Source: Scolanthus callimorphus (taxonomy: Eukaryota > Cnidaria > Anthozoa > Actiniaria > Edwardsiidae). From it: a stretch of DNA of 64,000 nucleotides. This document shows, in pieces, positions 33,435 to 43,688 of the stretch (its first letter is position 1; every line of letters starts with the position of its first letter). The notes beneath the pieces were generated by a model that saw nothing but the letters and a program-made list of their open reading frames with translations, had not been told where the DNA came from and did no database searches. Where the stretch lies: the NCBI GenBank assembly GCA_033964015.1, contig CM066920.1, positions 10,879,912-10,943,911 of the forward strand, read 5' to 3'. The translations under genes and the position numbers were made by a program.

Positions 33435-33584
33435 CGACGCAAATGACACCGTCTCCTGAGTACCCCGTACGACACGTGCAGTAGAACGACCCCTTGGTGT
33501 TGGTGCAGTTGGCGTCCGCGTGGCAGTTGTGGGCGTAGTGACTATGGTACGGAGCCAGGGCTGTCGAACGGCACTCATTGATAT
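33435..33584 (-). CDS. EGF-like exon, 50-residue type
   Basis: 150 nt, donor GTAAGG. Loop [32 protein letters not shown]. Confidence 0.93.
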
Positions 33585-33624
33585 CTGAAACGACAAGTTG
33601 TTTAGTACGATGTTTTTCTTGTTT

Positions 33625-33862
33625 TAGAGCATATTCAGATGACTGTCAAACTAAATCAGACTACATGTTCCTATTGGTTGAAGTCTTCGGTCTTTGTTTA
33701 GCCAGCCAATCAGAATGCTCTTGTTTGCTGGATCACGACTAAGCGCAAGGCGTACTTATAGGTCCTTTCTTTTTTATTTGTTGTTGAATGGGTTTATTCC
33801 CTGTTTGGTTACGTCATGTTCTTTGCGTTTAGTTTTCGACAATCATCTGAAATACGCTCTTA
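33625..33862. mobile_element. foldback MITE, TAGAGC...GCTCTTA ends
   Basis: Imperfect inverted ends TAGAGCATATTCAGATGAC and AATCATCTGAAATACGCTC. The interior has CCAGCCAATCAGAATGC. Similar to the element at 60591-60863. Confidence 0.6.
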
Positions 33863-34250
33863 TTTCTAAACGCCACACCTAGTCAATATACTACAAGGCA
33901 AAGAGGACTTGGCTAACTGCCCTGGAAAGTAATTGTTTTATATTTTCCTCCATTTTGTCTGTATCAGTTTTTGGGTATAATAAACCTGAAAATTGTTTAT
34001 CTCTAAGAACAAACAACAATTAGTTGACATAACAGGCACTCAAACACTTTGAGAAAAATCCTCAAAGATAAGTGTCCGATGGGTGTGACAATGTTATGAT
34101 CTGTTTTAGACCGAAGGATGGATCAAAATTCCATGAGATTTAGACGGGTTGAGTTCACTACTTTTACCGTTATCTCATTAGCATAGACTATATGGGCTAC
34201 AAAACCTACATATCACGCACATCGGACACATGAGCGTGACATGAACTTAC
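33863..34250. other. intron, nothing recognised
   Basis: 388 bp; no feature seen. Confidence 0.5.
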
Positions 34251-34400
34251 CAACACACGCAACTCCATTCCCTGAGTATCCCATGTGACACGTGCAGTAG
34301 AACGATCCCTTGGTGTTGGTACAGTTGGCGTCCGAGTGACAGTTGTGAGCGTAATGACTGTTGTGTGGTGCCAATGCACTAGTTTTACATTCGTTGATAT
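34251..34400 (-). CDS. EGF-like exon, 50-residue type
   Basis: 150 nt, donor GTAAGT. Loop [38 protein letters not shown]. Its acceptor-side intron contains the BEL/Pao insertion. Confidence 0.93.
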
Positions 34401-34449
34401 CTAGAAAAAAAATGTAGTGGCTTATAGCAGTGTTTTATAAGGGAGGCGC

Positions 34450-34678
34450 CGACTAACAAACCGCGGTTTGGCTTTCGTCAATCAAGCTAGTGAGCATCTC
34501 CGGGTGATTTGACACGGCTTTTGAGAGTTTTTTTTTTTTTTTAACTAATAGGGACTAGCTATGCTTCACAACCAAATTTTTCACCATTCAATGCAAACGA
34601 AATATAGACAAAACCATGCGGCTTTCACTAAAGGCTTGATTAACGGAAGCCAAAACGCAGTTCGCAGTAAGACTGAAT
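34450..34678. mobile_element. foldback element next to the retrotransposon
   Basis: ACTAACAAACCGCGGTTTGG and CTTTCGTCAATCA at the left are matched in inverse by TGATTAACGGAAGCC and AAAACGCAGTTCGCAGTAAG at the right. A similar end occurs at about 52034-52075. Confidence 0.6.
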
Positions 34679-34741
34679 TGGATGGTCATTTTTGGTAGCA
34701 AAACATGAGAGATGCTTTACAGTTGCGGGTCTTTTCCACGG

Positions 34742-34880
34742 TGTTATGAAATATGGAATCTTTCAGTCTGAATACTAATTAACTCTAATTATCACGTCAT
34801 AAATTGTAATCCTATCAGTCGATCAGAAAAGAATAAACATGTCGAAGCCAGGGTAGTTCTGCCTCAGTCAATCTCACAAA
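34742..34880 (+). repeat. 5' LTR
   Basis: 139 bp, from TGTTATGAAATATGG to CAATCTCACAAA. Short for a BEL/Pao LTR. The following TTGGTGCCGAAACCC (34881-34895) is the probable primer-binding site. Confidence 0.92.
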
Positions 34881-34902
34881 TTGGTGCCGAAACCCAACTA
34901 CA

Positions 34903-36189
34903 ATGTCAAAGGCAGAGATCGCACATTTAAAGGCTGTCAGGGGCTCCTACAAAGGACACTGCACATCAGACATAAAGCGCGCGGAAAGGATTATGGCAGA
35001 AACCGACAAGATCGATCGGACAGAACTGAAAGCCATCGTGGGACGACTATCGAGGAGACTAGATGAAGTAACAAAAATGGATCAGAAAATTATAGACGCC
35101 ATGGAAAGTGACGAAGATGTACATGAACAAACGGATTTAGCGCTCACATTTCAAGACAACATCGAATTCTGGATCCTGAAAATTCAAGAACTAATTGAAG
35201 TGAAAGAGCAACCCACGGTGAGTTCGTTCCAAATTAGTCAATTAGAAGAAAGCCAAACAACGCCCAAAATCCAAGTTAAATTACCAAAGCTCAGTTTACA
35301 ACAATTTAATGGAAACCCTTTAGAATGGCTAACATTTTGGGACAGTTATTCCAATGCAATTCACACTAATACGGCATTATCGAACGTGGATAAAATGAAC
35401 TACCTAAAAGGAATGATTGTAGGAGAAGCTGCACGCGCTATTGCAGGCTTATCTATTTCGTCACTAAATTACGAGAAAGCCATCCAAATGCTGACGGATC
35501 GTTTTGGAAGGAAGCAAATTCTAATTAACGCTCATATGGAAGCACTGTCGAAAATTAGAACAACATCAAGCGAAATACACGAGTTAAGAGCATTTTACGA
35601 CAATTGTGAAAGCAGCATCCGCGCATTAGAAGCGTTAGGGGTTGAAACATACAGCTATGGAAGTCTACTAATACCAATATTGTTAAAGAAACTACCAGAA
35701 CAACTGCGCTGTCAAATATTTAGAGCTAACTCCTCAGCAGATAGTTCGCTAAATGAGCTAAGAATAGCACTCCGTCAAGAAATAGAGACGAGAGAAAAAG
35801 GGCACTTAAAAGTAGAAAACGATCCACCTATCGAAGACACCCCCTTACCTACAGCTAGCGCGCTATTAGCAAACGCACAAAGAAACACAAATCCCCCTAG
35901 TCAGCGAAACGAAAGAAATGAACCAAGGCCATGTGTATATTGCGATGGCAGGCATCGTCCAGACCAATGTGATACTATTAAAACTGTCGCCCAAAGGAGA
36001 GCCATACTAGTTGAAAAACGACTCTGCTTCAATTGCGCAAGGGCAGGACATAGCAAACGCAAATGTCAATCTAGAGGAAGATGCTTTCATTGCAAACAAA
36101 AACATCATACATCTCTCTGCGAATTTCACAACAAAGCAAAGAAAAAGAAGAGTCTAAGCAAACGATCAATCAAAATCAAACCCACCTAA
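34903..36189 (+). CDS. BEL/Pao Gag-like protein
   Basis: 428 residues from the first ATG after the primer site. The N-terminal 120 residues are helical and charged. LPKLSLQQFNGNPLEWLTFW begins a DUF1759-type capsid region (about 126-290) with LTDRFGRKQ. The C-terminus has zinc knuckles: a C-rich start CVYCDGRHRPDQC, a canonical CFNCARAGHSKRKC and CFHCKQKHHTSLC. Ends in TAA, with pol starting 20 bp later in another frame. Confidence 0.9.
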   Translation: MSKAEIAHLKAVRGSYKGHCTSDIKRAERIMAETDKIDRTELKAIVGRLSRRLDEVTKMDQKIIDAMESDEDVHEQTDLALTFQDNIEFWILKIQELIEVKEQPTVSSFQISQLEESQTTPKIQVKLPKLSLQQFNGNPLEWLTFWDSYSNAIHTNTALSNVDKMNYLKGMIVGEAARAIAGLSISSLNYEKAIQMLTDRFGRKQILINAHMEALSKIRTTSSEIHELRAFYDNCESSIRALEALGVETYSYGSLLIPILLKKLPEQLRCQIFRANSSADSSLNELRIALRQEIETREKGHLKVENDPPIEDTPLPTASALLANAQRNTNPPSQRNERNEPRPCVYCDGRHRPDQCDTIKTVAQRRAILVEKRLCFNCARAGHSKRKCQSRGRCFHCKQKHHTSLCEFHNKAKKKKSLSKRSIKIKPT

Positions 36190-36208
36190 AGATCCGCAAA
36201 CTCCCGTT

Positions 36209-38638
36209 ATGACCAATTTAGTACCAAATTCAACAAACACAAACACTCTTATGCAAACTGCCCTGGCTAAAGCAAGCGGATCCTCACGTACATGCCAATC
36301 ACGCATCTTGATAGATACAGGTTCCCAAAGAACATTTATCACGAAACAATTAAAGAACAAACTCAAGTTGCAATCCACACACAATGAAAAGCTTAACATA
36401 ACCACATTCGGAACTATCGAAAGCCAACAAAAGTCTTATGAAGTCGTCTCATTCACGCTACATTCACTCTCGGAGGATATCATCATCAAAGCTCTCGTAA
36501 CGCCAATCATCTGCCCCCCATTATCGGTCACACTTCAACAAGTTAACGTTCCCGCAGAATTCAAAGTTCTCGATCTAGCAGACAAATTCAAAGCGGCAGA
36601 TGAACATAACGTCGATATCCTTATAGGCATAGACTACTACAACCAAATTATTATCGGAAACATAAGAAAATCATACGACGATAAATGGATGGCTATACAA
36701 AGCAAATTCGGATGGTTACTATCGGGACCAACGCCCAATATCGAAGATTGCGCACAAAACACATTATGTCAAGTAACAAACGCTCAAACTAGCAAGACAA
36801 ATGAAGATGATAAGCTTAGTCAGCTTTTGAGCAAGTTTTGGGAAATCAACAACATACCTGAAGAAAACACAAACAATATAGTCATTAAGTCATTTCAAGA
36901 AACAATTTCATTCAAACCGTCAAGCGGAAGATATAGTGTCAGACTCCCATGGAAAGAAAACAAAGACGACTTGCCGACTAACTTCTATTTAAGCAGAACA
37001 CGATTAACACAGTTGTTGCATAGTCTCAATAAAAAAGACCCAAATTTAGTTACCAAGTACAACGAACAATTAGAAGAACAGATCGCCTCAGGATTTATAG
37101 AAGAGGTTGTAGATCATAAAACACATCTAGGGCTTGTGCATTACATCCCACATTTTCCAGTATTTAAGGCCGATAGTACTACTACAAAAACTCGTATAGT
37201 TTACGAAGCATCAGCAAGGGCGTCTCCTAAAGCATTAAGCCTGAACGACTGCCTGCACACAGGACCTAACCTAATGCAAGACTTAACACGTATTCTACTG
37301 AATTTCAGGCGCCACAATTTCGGCCTCATTGCAGATATAGAAAAAGCATTCCTTCAAATTGAAATAGATCCTATAGACAGAGACGCAACCCGATTCCTCT
37401 GGTTAAGAAATATCTGCAATCCCGCAAGCAATGATAATTTGAAGACGCTGCGATTTCGTCGAGTCGTGTTTGGTGCAGCCCCATCACCCTTCCTACTCAA
37501 CGCAACCTTAAAGTACCACTTCAACAAAAAGAATGACTGGGTAGCAAAGGACCTTATGCACACAATGTATATGGACAATGTAGTAACTGGTGCACCCACC
37601 GAGGCTAAAGCTTTAGAATATTACACAAAAGCACGCAGCCATTTACTAGAAGCAGGTATGAACCTCCGACAATGGACAACAAACGCAAGCGAACTGAACA
37701 ATAAAATTCAAGAAGACAGCACAGGAGCGTCAAGAACAGTGAAGGTCCTCGGTCTAGAATGGCATGCCGATACAGATACAATATCCCTATCGCTAGACAA
37801 AATAGTCAAAGAAACAGAAAAATTAAACGCCAGTAGAGCGACAAAACGAACAGTGCTCAGTATTGCATCACAAATTTTCGATCCTCTAGGATTTGTTGAA
37901 CCTTTTACGGTCAAAGCTAAAATCATGCTCCAAGAAATATGGAAACTAGATATCGATTGGGACGAGGAGCTACCGAAGGAACACAGAGAACGATGGGCAC
38001 AGTGGTTTAGCGAGATCAAAGAATTGACTCCCATTTTCGTACCAAGATCATACAATTTAGACAACACATCACAGTATCAACTTCACATTTTTTGTGATAG
38101 TAGAACTCTAGCTTATGGCGCAGTCGCTTACTTACGAAAATCATCAACAGAAAGGACCTCAACAATCTTCCTAATGGCCAAAAGTAAAGTAGCGCCCGTC
38201 AAAAATCAAACCCTACCAAGGCTGGAACTATTAGCCGCTCTCTTAGGAGCAAAACTCTGCGAATACTTAACACAAAACCTCAATCTCGCTAACGTGAACG
38301 TCAACATGTGGAGTGATTCACAGATAGTGATCTCATGGCTGTCATCAAAAAGACATCTCCCACAATTCATACAAAATAGAGTAAATAAAATCACACAAAT
38401 CACAACTCCAAGCCTTTGGCACCACTGTCCAAGCAAAGAAAATCCAGCCGATCTGTTGACACGAGGTCTCTCTGCACAACATATAGCTCGAAACACAATC
38501 TGGCAAAACGGACCTGCATGGATCAATGAGCCCAAAGACAAATGGCCCTCGAGGCAACTCGAGCAAACTATAGAAGAAGAGGAATTCCAACCAATAACAG
38601 TCAACACCGTAAACACAATAACCAGCCCAACATGCTGA
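36209..38638 (+). CDS. BEL/Pao Pol: protease, reverse transcriptase, RNase H
   Basis: 809 residues. Aspartic protease motif ILIDTGSQRTFI near residue 33. Reverse transcriptase has LIADIEKAFLQIEI with the first catalytic Asp, FGAAPSPFLLN, and YMDNVVTG where Y-x-D-D is usual, so the last Asp is Asn. RNase H shows LHIFCDSRTLAYGA, LPRLELLAAL, WSDSQIVISWL and NPADLLTRG. The frame stops at TGA 38636-38638 while integrase-linker sequence continues in another frame. How translation joins Gag (different frame) is not evident. Confidence 0.9.
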   Translation: MTNLVPNSTNTNTLMQTALAKASGSSRTCQSRILIDTGSQRTFITKQLKNKLKLQSTHNEKLNITTFGTIESQQKSYEVVSFTLHSLSEDIIIKALVTPIICPPLSVTLQQVNVPAEFKVLDLADKFKAADEHNVDILIGIDYYNQIIIGNIRKSYDDKWMAIQSKFGWLLSGPTPNIEDCAQNTLCQVTNAQTSKTNEDDKLSQLLSKFWEINNIPEENTNNIVIKSFQETISFKPSSGRYSVRLPWKENKDDLPTNFYLSRTRLTQLLHSLNKKDPNLVTKYNEQLEEQIASGFIEEVVDHKTHLGLVHYIPHFPVFKADSTTTKTRIVYEASARASPKALSLNDCLHTGPNLMQDLTRILLNFRRHNFGLIADIEKAFLQIEIDPIDRDATRFLWLRNICNPASNDNLKTLRFRRVVFGAAPSPFLLNATLKYHFNKKNDWVAKDLMHTMYMDNVVTGAPTEAKALEYYTKARSHLLEAGMNLRQWTTNASELNNKIQEDSTGASRTVKVLGLEWHADTDTISLSLDKIVKETEKLNASRATKRTVLSIASQIFDPLGFVEPFTVKAKIMLQEIWKLDIDWDEELPKEHRERWAQWFSEIKELTPIFVPRSYNLDNTSQYQLHIFCDSRTLAYGAVAYLRKSSTERTSTIFLMAKSKVAPVKNQTLPRLELLAALLGAKLCEYLTQNLNLANVNVNMWSDSQIVISWLSSKRHLPQFIQNRVNKITQITTPSLWHHCPSKENPADLLTRGLSAQHIARNTIWQNGPAWINEPKDKWPSRQLEQTIEEEEFQPITVNTVNTITSPTC

Positions 38639-39570
38639 ATATAGTAGACATAACACGATATAGTACATGGAACAAAACGCTCAGAATCACAGCATTAATT
38701 TTGAAGAGTGTAGACAAATGGAAAAAGACAAGCAAAGAAGACGCACTCATTATCACAGCCAAAGATATCAGCATGTCACGCAAACTGCTCATCAAAGCCG
38801 TTCAAGCCAAGAGTTACAAACAGGAGTTATCGCATCTACAAAACAAGACTAAGGGAAAATCACCGACCCTCATCCAACAATTGCAACTTTATTTAGACGA
38901 GGATGGTCTTATTCGTTGCCGAGGAAGATTACAACATTTTAGCTTATCGTTTGACGCAAAATTTCCTGTACTCCTTCCTCAAAACAGCCATCTTACAGAA
39001 CTAGTGATCGAGTCTGCGCACACAGACACTATGCACGGTGGTGTAGGTGAAACTCTCACGCAAATCAGACAAACACATTGGATACCGAAAGGACGTCAGG
39101 CAATAAGAAAGGTGATTTCTAGATGCGTCACATGTAGGCGAGTGGAAGGTCCCCCTCTTCGCTCAGTAACAACACCACCTCTACCCCCATCAAGAGTTAA
39201 AGGATCTCTGACGTTCCAGGCAACAGGTATCGACTATGCCGGCCCACTGTATATTCGAAATCAAGCAAACAATCAAGCCAAGTCGTACATTTGCCTCTTC
39301 ACATGCGCAACAACTAGAGCAGTACACTTGGAATTAGTAGAAGATCAAACGGCAGCTGCCTTCATGAGAGCATTCAAGAGATTTATCGCAAGACGAGGAA
39401 TGCCACGCCATATAGTAACAGACAACGCAAAACCTTCAAGGCAGCTTCCAAAGAACTTATTGAAATACTTAAAAACACTATTGTACAACAATTCCTTTCG
39501 AAAAAAGGCATTATTTGGGAATTTATCGCAGAGAGAGCTCCTTGGTGGGGAGGGTTTTATGAACGTCTAG
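38542..39570 (+). CDS. BEL/Pao integrase, first part (frame broken)
   Basis: Overlaps the end of the RT/RNase H frame by about 100 bp in a different frame; family-like sequence starts around NMLNIVDITRYSTWNK (about 38630), so a one-base change near there separated it from Pol. It contains the H2C2 zinc-binding region (HTDTMHGGVGETL ... CVTCRR) and the catalytic core start TGIDYAGPLYI with Asp, then HIVTDNAK with the second Asp. Immediately after that, at about 39430 in an A run, the frame shifts; residues after DNAK are not family-like. Confidence 0.85.
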   Translation: MALEATRANYRRRGIPTNNSQHRKHNNQPNMLNIVDITRYSTWNKTLRITALILKSVDKWKKTSKEDALIITAKDISMSRKLLIKAVQAKSYKQELSHLQNKTKGKSPTLIQQLQLYLDEDGLIRCRGRLQHFSLSFDAKFPVLLPQNSHLTELVIESAHTDTMHGGVGETLTQIRQTHWIPKGRQAIRKVISRCVTCRRVEGPPLRSVTTPPLPPSRVKGSLTFQATGIDYAGPLYIRNQANNQAKSYICLFTCATTRAVHLELVEDQTAAAFMRAFKRFIARRGMPRHIVTDNAKPSRQLPKNLLKYLKTLLYNNSFRKKALFGNLSQRELLGGEGFMNV

Positions 39571-39682
39571 TTGGACTGGTAAAACGCTGCCTAAAGAAGA
39601 CCCTAGGGAAAACGTCATTAAATTTCATTGAAATGACCACAATCCTCGCCGAGGTTGAAGCAACCCTCATTGTCGTCCATTA
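39432..39682 (+). pseudogene. BEL/Pao integrase, second part
   Basis: In the third frame, integrase similarity resumes directly after the break and includes PWWGGFYERLVG with the catalytic Glu. It runs to a TAA around 39680, where another one-base break near 39673 throws the frame before the conserved RPLTYPYAD region. Disrupted. Confidence 0.8.
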
Positions 39683-40297
39683 ACCTATCCCTATGCCGAC
39701 AACAAAGAAGCACTCCCACTCACACCGTCAGATTTCTTATGCGGTCACAGATTGATAGCACTACCAGACGTCTATAGCAAAGATGAAGACAGCGATCCAG
39801 ATTACGCACCTACAAGCTCAACAAAAGACGATCTGACTCGGAGAGCAAAATACCATCAGAAACTACAAAATCATTTTTGGACAAGATGGAAGAATGAATA
39901 TCTAACAAATCTTCGAGAGCACCACACTCAACTGAAGAACAAATATCGCAAAGAAAGCACAGTAAAGCAAGGAGATGTGGTACTGATACATGAAGATCTT
40001 CCACGTAATAGATGGAGACTAGGAGTGGTCACAAAACTTCATCCTGGTTTAGATGGAATGGTGCGAGCAGTCACTTTACGTGTTAGTAACGGAAAAGATA
40101 TAACACAATTGACAAGACCAATCGAAAAGCTGTACCCATTAGAAGTATCAGATGAAGAAGTAGCGGTCAGCGGAGACATCGCGCCATCAAACCAAGATAA
40201 GGAAGAAAAACCTTCCAGTGAAGCGAAAGCTCGCCCCAGTAGACTAGCCGCTCAAAGGGCGACAAGAAGAATTTCAGAACTTTCAAAAGACATGTAA
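39680..40297 (+). CDS. BEL/Pao integrase C-terminal (DUF5641-like) segment
   Basis: Open frame (first listed start 39752) with YHQKLQNHFWTRWKNEYL, then VKQGDVVLIHEDLPRNRWRL and a chromo-like end RPIEKLYPLEV, which is the DUF5641 type found at the end of BEL/Pao integrases. Ends with a basic, S/R-rich tail before TAA. Confidence 0.85.
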   Translation, partial: LTYPYADNKEALPLTPSDFLCGHRLIALPDVYSKDEDSDPDYAPTSSTKDDLTRRAKYHQKLQNHFWTRWKNEYLTNLREHHTQLKNKYRKESTVKQGDVVLIHEDLPRNRWRLGVVTKLHPGLDGMVRAVTLRVSNGKDITQLTRPIEKLYPLEVSDEEVAVSGDIAPSNQDKEEKPSSEAKARPSRLAAQRATRRISELSKDM

Positions 40298-40395
40298 ACT
40301 ATACCACTTAAGAATGAGAACACCTTTTTATATACTCTTACAACTTATTTTTCGATACACGAACTCAAATAATGAACATTGCTGGCCCCGGAGGA

Positions 40396-40534
40396 TGTTA
40401 TGAAATATGGAATCTTTCAGTCTGAACACTAATTAACTCTAATTATCACGTCATAAATTGTAATCCTATCAGTCGATCAGAAAAGAATAAACATGTCGAA
40501 GCCAGGGTAGTTCTGCCTCAGTCAATCTCACAAA
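40396..40534 (+). repeat. 3' LTR
   Basis: 139 bp, one difference from the 5' LTR (CTGAACACTA versus CTGAATACTA). Preceded by GGCCCCGGAGGA, a weak polypurine-type tract. Confidence 0.92.
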
Positions 40535-40548
40535 CACGGATAACTTAC

Positions 40549-40698
40549 CAAGACAAGTTACTCCATTTCCCGAGTAACCAGTGTGGCACGTGCAGTAGAA
40601 CGACCCCTTGGTGTTGGTGCAGTTGGCGTCCGTGTGACAGTTATGAGCGTAGTGACTGTGATATGGGGCAAGAGCATTTACTTGGCACTCGTTGATAT
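40549..40698 (-). CDS. EGF-like exon beside the retrotransposon
   Basis: 150 nt, donor GTAAGT. Loop [26 protein letters not shown]; end SGNGVTCL. The BEL/Pao insertion lies 9 nt into the following intron, leaving GTAAGTTAT intact. Confidence 0.93.
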
Positions 40699-40865
40699 CT
40701 AAAGGAATTCAACGCAAACAATATATTTCACTTTCCCAGGACTTTGAAGGACAATGAAAACAACAGAGACATTTTAGCAGAAGGGGATAGCACTAGCTCT
40801 AGATAGATGATTGCTCTAGATTTAGATCTATCATACGCAACAAAACACTACATACAGCAGCTTAC

Positions 40866-41015
40866 CAACACAGGTTACACCATTTCCCGAGTATCCAATG
40901 TGACAAGTGCAGTAGAACGACCCCTTGGTGTTGGTGCAGTTGGAATCCGCGTGGCAGTTGTGGGCGTAGTGTCCATGGTAGATTGCCAAAGCAGTACTGT
41001 TGCATTCATTTATAT
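40866..41015 (-). CDS. EGF-like exon, 50-residue type
   Basis: 150 nt, donor GTAAGC. Loop [26 protein letters not shown]. Confidence 0.93.
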
Positions 41016-41192
41016 CTACATGAAGAAATGTATTGGTAAAACATTAGTCTGGAACATTTCACAGAATAAGTATTGAATAGAACAGGATTCATCCTGATTT
41101 CTTCTTTTCACTTAAGATTCCTAGCCTCTGCTAGTGAAATTGCGAACATTGTGCGAATTTAAGACCGGTGGAAATCTACAATTTTTACTTAC

Positions 41193-41342
41193 CAATACAT
41201 GTGACTCCATTTCCCGAGTATCCAGTGTGACACGTGCAGTAGAACGACCCCTTGGTGTTAGTGCAGTTGGAATCCGCGTGACAGTTGTGCGCGTAGTGAC
41301 TATGATGAGATGCCAGCGCAGAGGAGCGACATTCGTTTATAT
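41193..41342 (-). CDS. EGF-like exon, 50-residue type
   Basis: 150 nt, donor GTAAGT. Loop INECRSSALASHHSHYAHN; end SGNGVTCI. Confidence 0.93.
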
Positions 41343-41575
41343 CTATGAATAAGAAGACATCAGTGAGACTTGGTAATGCGAACGCTCGTTCCATCTTAGT
41401 TATTCGTGTCTAGTTAAGTGAAGTTATGCTTGATATGAGCCATATTTTCAATATTTGTGTACCAGTTTCAGAAGGACAAAGGTTGCTCGGAAAGGCATTT
41501 TGATTTTGACATTAATATGGTCAGTGTATTGGATGAATGTGCAGAACAAATGCTTCTGTACATTTAATAGCTTAC

Positions 41576-41725
41576 CAACACATATGACACCATCTCCTGA
41601 ATACCCGGTGTGGCACGTGCAGTAAAACGACCCATTGGTGTTGGTACAGTTGGCGTCCGCGTGACAGTTGTGCGCGTAGTGACTGTGGTATGGCGCCAGG
41701 GCAGTACTTCCACACTCATTGATTT
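41576..41725 (-). CDS. EGF-like exon, 50-residue type, E at calcium position
   Basis: 150 nt, donor GTAAGC. Opens G|AA ATC so the first residue is E (EINEC) instead of D. Loop [30 protein letters not shown]. Confidence 0.93.
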
Positions 41726-42311
41726 CTGTTTCATGCGAAACATAAAACGACATCTCAACATTTGAGGATATAAATAATAACGCTGTATAGATGTAGCTAA
41801 GAACTTGTAAAGTTATTCCGTATGTAATGAGCTCGAAAAAAATAGCATAGAATTAGATAGGTATATTAGAACTACACCGAACTCCTATGGCAGGCCTAAC
41901 AACAAGGTATCGATACATTAAAAACAAGGAGCACTTTACTAATACTATACTATAATTTAAGCCCCGTCACACGAAAAGGGACCTTTTGAGAAAAATGCGA
42001 ATGAAGTTCAGAATTCTATTACAACTGGACTGCTAAATCTCTGCTTTGTCGTGCGAAAATTGGATTACCAATGTACTCAGTGTTTAGGAATATAAAGTAA
42101 CTACCTAACACCTTTCAAAATAGAGATTTGACAAAATATCATATAAGGTCCCTTTTCGCTAATGGCGAGACCCATTTAAGTTTACGGCACTACAGAACAT
42201 GGATCAGGAGAGCGTGACGAGGAGAGCGTGACGAGAAAGGACTTACGGATTACAGAAGTGACACATCCGGACCATGACGATTTATAAACGAACAAATTTT
42301 GCTTTAATCAC
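41726..42311. other. intron with foldback element
   Basis: Holds the element at 41972-42159. The rest shows nothing certain. Confidence 0.5.
41972..42159. mobile_element. 188-bp foldback element
   Basis: Inverted ends CGAAAAGGGACCTT ... AAGGTCCCTTTTCG, perfect over 14 bp; no coding capacity. Confidence 0.65.
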
Positions 42312-42913
42312 TCACAAAGAACTTGACAAACTGTTTTGGACAAACAGAAAATACTTTTCATATTGAGATACTCCACTTTACTTTAGTATCCGTGGCACCT
42401 ACAAACACACTCACAAAGAATTTGACAAACTGTTTTGGACAAACGGAACATACTTTTCATATTGAGATACTCCACTTAACTTTATTATCCGCGGCACCTA
42501 CCAACACACTCACTCATAAAGAATTTGACAAACTGTTTTGGACAAACGGAACATACTTTTCATATTGAGATACTCCACTTAACATTATTATCCGCGGCAC
42601 CTACCAACACACTCACTCACAAAGAATTTGACAAACTGTTTTGGACAAACGGAACACACTTTTCATATTGAGATACTCCACGTAACTTTATTATCCGCGG
42701 CACCTACCAACACACTCACTCACAAAGAATTTGACAAACTGTTTTGGACAAACGGAACACACTTTTAATATTGATATACTCCACGTAACTTTATTATCCG
42801 CGGCACCTACCAACACACTCACTCACAAAGAATTTGACAAACTGTTTTGGACAAACGGAACACACTTTTCATATTGATATACTTCACTGTACTTCATTAC
42901 ATGCGGCACCTAC
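42312..42913. repeat. about 103-bp tandem repeat containing copies of an EGF exon 5' splice site
   Basis: Six units with TTTGACAAACTGTTTTGGAC, TTTTCATATTGAGATACTCC and TTATCCGCGGCACCTACC, AACACACTCACTC. On the minus strand the last part is GTGTTGGTAGGTGCCGC, the same exon-end and donor sequence that terminates exon 42914. The array lies directly downstream of that donor. Confidence 0.92.
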
Positions 42914-43062
42914 CAACACAGGTGACTCCGTCTCCTGAGTATCCCGTATGACACGTGCAGTAGAACGACCCTTGGTGTTGGTGCAGTTGGAATCCGCGTG
43001 ACAGTTGTGATGATAATGAGAGTGGTTTTCAGCGAGCTGAGAAGGTCGGCATTCGTTGATAT
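42914..43062 (-). CDS. EGF-like exon with one-base deletion, next to splice-site array
   Basis: 149 nt, donor GTAGGT. Loop INECRPSQLAENHSHYHHN and TNTKG in frame, then shifted because plus strand GACCCTTGG lacks one C (about 42968-42970), the same change as in 29118. Confidence 0.85.
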
Positions 43063-43538
43063 CTAAGAAAATGAGGGCAAAATGGTCTGACATTAGTTCT
43101 GGATTCACAGCATAAAGCGCCCATAAAATTGCATGACTTCCTGGATTAAATAAAAAAGTCAAGAAAGATTACTGAAAATCTTGATTTATTGCTACTATAA
43201 TTACAATGCAAGCACTTCTCCCAGCAAATGTTCCTATTTATGAGCAATTGGAGGGGAAACGCTTAGAAATTATCACCCTATTAATGTTCCTGGAAGTCAT
43301 GTGTCTTACACACTTGGAAAATAAGCATCTGAACATTATAATAGTCAATGATAAAAATCCAGGACTTTTCCAGGCCTGGAATTTGCATTTCAGATTCACA
43401 GGACGTTTCAGGACCGCTTGAACCCTAGAAGTTGAGAAATTCCCAGAAACGATAGGAAAACGAATTCCAGATTAGACTGGCATTTATTTTCTGAGTGAGA
43501 CGAAAAGGCCACGGACGAATAGAGCACAAAAACCTTAC
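43063..43538. other. intron, nothing recognised
   Basis: 476 bp; no feature seen. Confidence 0.5.
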
Positions 43539-43688
43539 CAACACAAATGACACCATCACCCGAGTACCCAATGTGACACGTGCAGTAGAACGACCCCTTG
43601 GTGTTGGTGCAGTTGGCATCCGCGTGACAGTTGTGGGCGTAGTGGTTGTGATATGGTGCCAAGGCAGTTGTGCGGCACTCATTGATAT
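43539..43688 (-). CDS. EGF-like exon, 50-residue type
   Basis: 150 nt, donor GTAAGG. Loop [19 protein letters not shown]; end GDGVICV. Confidence 0.93.

Larger units (their letters stand above)
34737..40539 (+). mobile_element. BEL/Pao LTR retrotransposon with 5-bp target duplication
   Basis: Identical 139-bp LTRs except one T/C difference (34742-34880 and 40396-40534), both starting TGTTATG, flanked by CACGG at 34737-34741 and 40535-40539. Gag, then protease, reverse transcriptase, RNase H, integrase and a C-terminal DUF5641-like region, all plus strand, antisense to the host gene. No envelope frame. The near-identical LTRs mean a recent insertion. At least three frame breaks lie in the second half of pol. 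Confidence 0.95.
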
